From Bacteroidales bacterium (GTDB lineage: Bacteria; Bacteroidota; Bacteroidia; Bacteroidales; B39-G9), in assembly GCA_023145555.1 (NCBI GenBank), contig JAGLDO010000150.1, positions 1 through 16,401 of the forward strand: DNA of 16,401 nt. Direction: 5' to 3'. Position numbers and translations under genes: made by a program. Every line of letters begins with the position of its first letter. Within the stretch, counting starts at the first letter, position 1. This document shows, piece after piece, positions 14,633-16,401 of this stretch. A model generated the notes under the pieces. That model was given only the letters and a program-made list of their open reading frames with translations. It made no database searches and was not told where the DNA came from.

Positions 14633-16306
14633 ATGAAAAAAATCTCGAAAAAAATAAAATTAATAATAATATCTTCTCTTATTATTATTACCCCAATTTT
14701 ATTTGTAAGCTTTGACAATGACAATTTTGAAATAGCAAAGAATCTTGACATTTATTATACTCTTTTTAGAGAACTTAATCTTTATTATGTTGATGAAATT
14801 GATCCCGGAGATTTAATAAAAACAAGTATGGATGAAATGCTAAAATCATTAGATCCATACACTGTTTTTATTCCCGAATCAAAAATTGAAGATTTTAAAT
14901 TCATGACAACCGGTCAATATGGTGGTGTTGGTGCAATAATAAGAAAGAGCGGTGATTATGTTGTAATTGCTGAGCCTTACGAAAACGCTCCTGTCCATAA
15001 AGCAGGAATTGAAGCCGGTGATATTATAACCAAAATTGAAGGAAAATCAACGAAAGGAAAATCAATAAAAGACATTAGCGAATTATTAAAAGGACAGCCA
15101 AACACAAAGGTTAAACTAACAATGAAAAGAAAAGGTGTTGAAAAACCTTTTGACAAAAATATTACTCGTAAAAAAATTCAGATAAACAGCGTTCCTTATT
15201 CCGGAATGTTAAACGACAGCATAGGATATATTAAGCTAAATGTTTTTACAGAAAATTCGAGTAAAGATGTTAAAAAAGCTATTTTAGATTTAAAAGAAAA
15301 ACAGAATGCAAAGGCTTTTGTGTTTGACTTAAGAAACAACCCCGGTGGCTTATTAAACGAAGCTGTTAATATTTGTAATTTTTTTGTAGATAAAGGGCAA
15401 ACAATTGTTACAACAAAAGGTAAAGTTAAACAATGGAACAAAACCTATAAAGCAACTAACCAGCCAATTGACACAAATACTCCTCTTGTAATTTTAGTTA
15501 ACAGAGGCTCTGCTTCGGCTTCTGAAATTGTCTCGGGAACCATGCAGGACTTAGATCGTGCAGTAATTATTGGACAAAGAACCTACGGCAAAGGCTTGGT
15601 GCAAACAACACGCTCGCTCAGTTATAATTCAAAACTAAAAGTTACAACAGCAAAATATTATATTCCAAGCGGCAGATGTATTCAGGCTCTTGACTACTCT
15701 CACAGAAACGAAGACGGCAGTGTTGGAAAAATTCCTGATACTTTAGTTACAAAATTTTCAACTAATAATGGCAGAACAGTTTACGACGGCGGAGGTATTT
15801 TACCAGACATTAAAATAGAGCCCGAATATCTTAGCAAAATAGCTATCTGTTTAGTTATTAAGAATTTAATTTTCGACTTTGCTACTGATTATAAATTAAG
15901 CCACGATTCAATTGAATCTGCCACAAAATTTAATTTTACAGATAGCGATTACGAAAACTTTATTGATTTTATTGCAGATAAAAAATTCGATTATAAAACT
16001 CAAAGCGAAAAAAAACTTGCTGAGTTAAAAAAAATTGCAAAAAAAGAAAAGTATTATGACAGAGTTTCAAAAGAATTTGAAATTTTGCAAAAAGATCTTG
16101 CCCATGATAAAGACAAAGATTTAATCACTTTCAAAGGCGAAATAAAAGAACTTATTAAAGAAGAAATAATTAGCAGATATTATTTCCAAAAAGGACGAAT
16201 CTCTTCATCTTTATCAAAAGATCCGAAAATAACCGAAGCACTTAAAATACTTGGCAACAACAAAAAATATTCGAATCTTTTATCAGGGAATGTTGTTGAA
16301 AAATAA
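14633..16306 (+). CDS. S41 carboxy-terminal processing protease with PDZ domain
   Basis: This 557-residue periplasmic serine protease has an N-terminal membrane or signal segment (about 9-25). A PDZ domain runs about 92-167 (YGGVGAIIRK... AGIEAGDIITKIEG), positioning substrate C-termini. The S41 core follows: VFDLRNNPGGLL (230-241), VNRGSASASEIVSGTMQD (289-306) with the probable nucleophile Ser295, and RTYGKGLVQTTRSL (316-329) with the general base Lys320. The catalytic Ser/Lys dyad is intact. A long charged helical C-terminal domain (about 400-557) is usual in Bacteroidota CTPs. Family members trim or degrade envelope proteins, affecting cell-wall enzymes and lipoproteins. It ends the rnpA-yidD-S41 run. 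The symbol ctpA/prc is not assigned because paralogues are common. Confidence 0.94.
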   Translation: MKKISKKIKLIIISSLIIITPILFVSFDNDNFEIAKNLDIYYTLFRELNLYYVDEIDPGDLIKTSMDEMLKSLDPYTVFIPESKIEDFKFMTTGQYGGVGAIIRKSGDYVVIAEPYENAPVHKAGIEAGDIITKIEGKSTKGKSIKDISELLKGQPNTKVKLTMKRKGVEKPFDKNITRKKIQINSVPYSGMLNDSIGYIKLNVFTENSSKDVKKAILDLKEKQNAKAFVFDLRNNPGGLLNEAVNICNFFVDKGQTIVTTKGKVKQWNKTYKATNQPIDTNTPLVILVNRGSASASEIVSGTMQDLDRAVIIGQRTYGKGLVQTTRSLSYNSKLKVTTAKYYIPSGRCIQALDYSHRNEDGSVGKIPDTLVTKFSTNNGRTVYDGGGILPDIKIEPEYLSKIAICLVIKNLIFDFATDYKLSHDSIESATKFNFTDSDYENFIDFIADKKFDYKTQSEKKLAELKKIAKKEKYYDRVSKEFEILQKDLAHDKDKDLITFKGEIKELIKEEIISRYYFQKGRISSSLSKDPKITEALKILGNNKKYSNLLSGNVVEK

Positions 16307-16316
16307 TGTAAAATAT

Positions 16317-16397
16317 CCGTTGCACGGTTCATTTAATTAACTGTGGAAGTAGGTGTTGATAGATTATTTTTAATTTATTTATCCATACCACGGCTAA
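16317..16397. repeat. Inverted repeats with CCGTGG-like cores after the S41 gene
   Basis: Two imperfect inverted structures follow the S41 stop codon. CCGT-TGC-ACGG (16317-16327) forms a small perfect hairpin. TTAACTGTGG (16337-16346) pairs with CCACGGCTAA (16388-16397) with one mismatch and one G-U pair across a 41-nt A/T-rich loop. There is no T-tract directly after either. The shared CCGTGG theme hints at a dispersed palindromic element or the end of a terminator region, truncated by the window edge. No gene is recognisable in 16307-16401. Confidence 0.4.
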
Positions 16398-16401
16398 TAA
16401 T

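Noticed and set aside
1..16401. CRISPR array, tRNA or rRNA gene, insertion sequence, phage or toxin-antitoxin genes
   Set aside because: No regularly spaced direct repeats, tRNA-like folds, transposase motifs or typical toxin/antitoxin pairs were seen on reading both strands.

Overview
The window is an AT-rich (by eye roughly 30% G+C) chromosomal segment from a member of the Bacteroidota, most likely a Bacteroidales-type or related lineage. The evidence is threefold: gene content and order (DUF177-rpmF-fabH on one strand; DUF4271-hemD-rnpA-yidD-S41 protease on the other), promoter candidates matching the Bacteroidota primary sigma consensus TAnnTTTG, and an ECF sigma / membrane anti-sigma / outer-membrane barrel module. 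No tRNA, rRNA, CRISPR array, transposase or phage gene was seen.

Layout. (1) 1-1404, minus strand: a DUF177 protein, ribosomal protein L32 and the first half of FabH, cut by the window edge; the fabH fragment encodes 178 residues with the catalytic Cys. A TTG-N19-TAATTTTG promoter precedes DUF177, and a large hairpin separates rpmF from fabH. (2) 1511-5243, minus: an 855-residue AsmA-like envelope protein followed 10 nt later by a membrane sensor histidine kinase without a response regulator. (3) 5371-5442: tandem hairpins, one a perfect 14-bp stem, forming the 3' boundary of the next unit. (4) 5470-8446, minus: ECF sigma factor, a one-pass membrane anti-sigma-like protein whose cytoplasmic half is three 65-residue repeats, and an outer-membrane beta-barrel protein. 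(5) 8581-11809, plus, divergent from the sigma factor: three exported proteins in a row, namely an e(P4)-type acid phosphatase lipoprotein, an Ntn-type amide hydrolase/acyltransferase (C45/choloylglycine-hydrolase-like) and a BPL-N (class I amidotransferase-like) lipoprotein with a helical tail. (6) 11900-16306, plus: DUF4271 membrane protein, uroporphyrinogen-III synthase, RNase P protein, YidD and a PDZ/S41 carboxy-terminal processing protease. (7) 16307-16401: intergenic sequence with CCGTGG-like inverted repeats and no recognisable gene.

How it fits together. Most of the window is housekeeping: fatty-acid initiation, ribosome, tetrapyrrole synthesis, tRNA 5' processing, membrane insertion and envelope proteolysis. 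The accessory content is envelope-directed: the AsmA/kinase pair, the sigma/anti-sigma/barrel module and the three-gene exported-hydrolase cluster. The points I think most deserve a second look are the triple-repeat anti-sigma, the exported phosphatase/Ntn-hydrolase/BPL-N cassette, and a textbook terminator hairpin whose T-tract ends only 9 nt before the rnpA start codon, which suggests attenuation of the rnpA-yidD-S41 transcript. I do not see clear evidence of a wholly new defence or mobile system.
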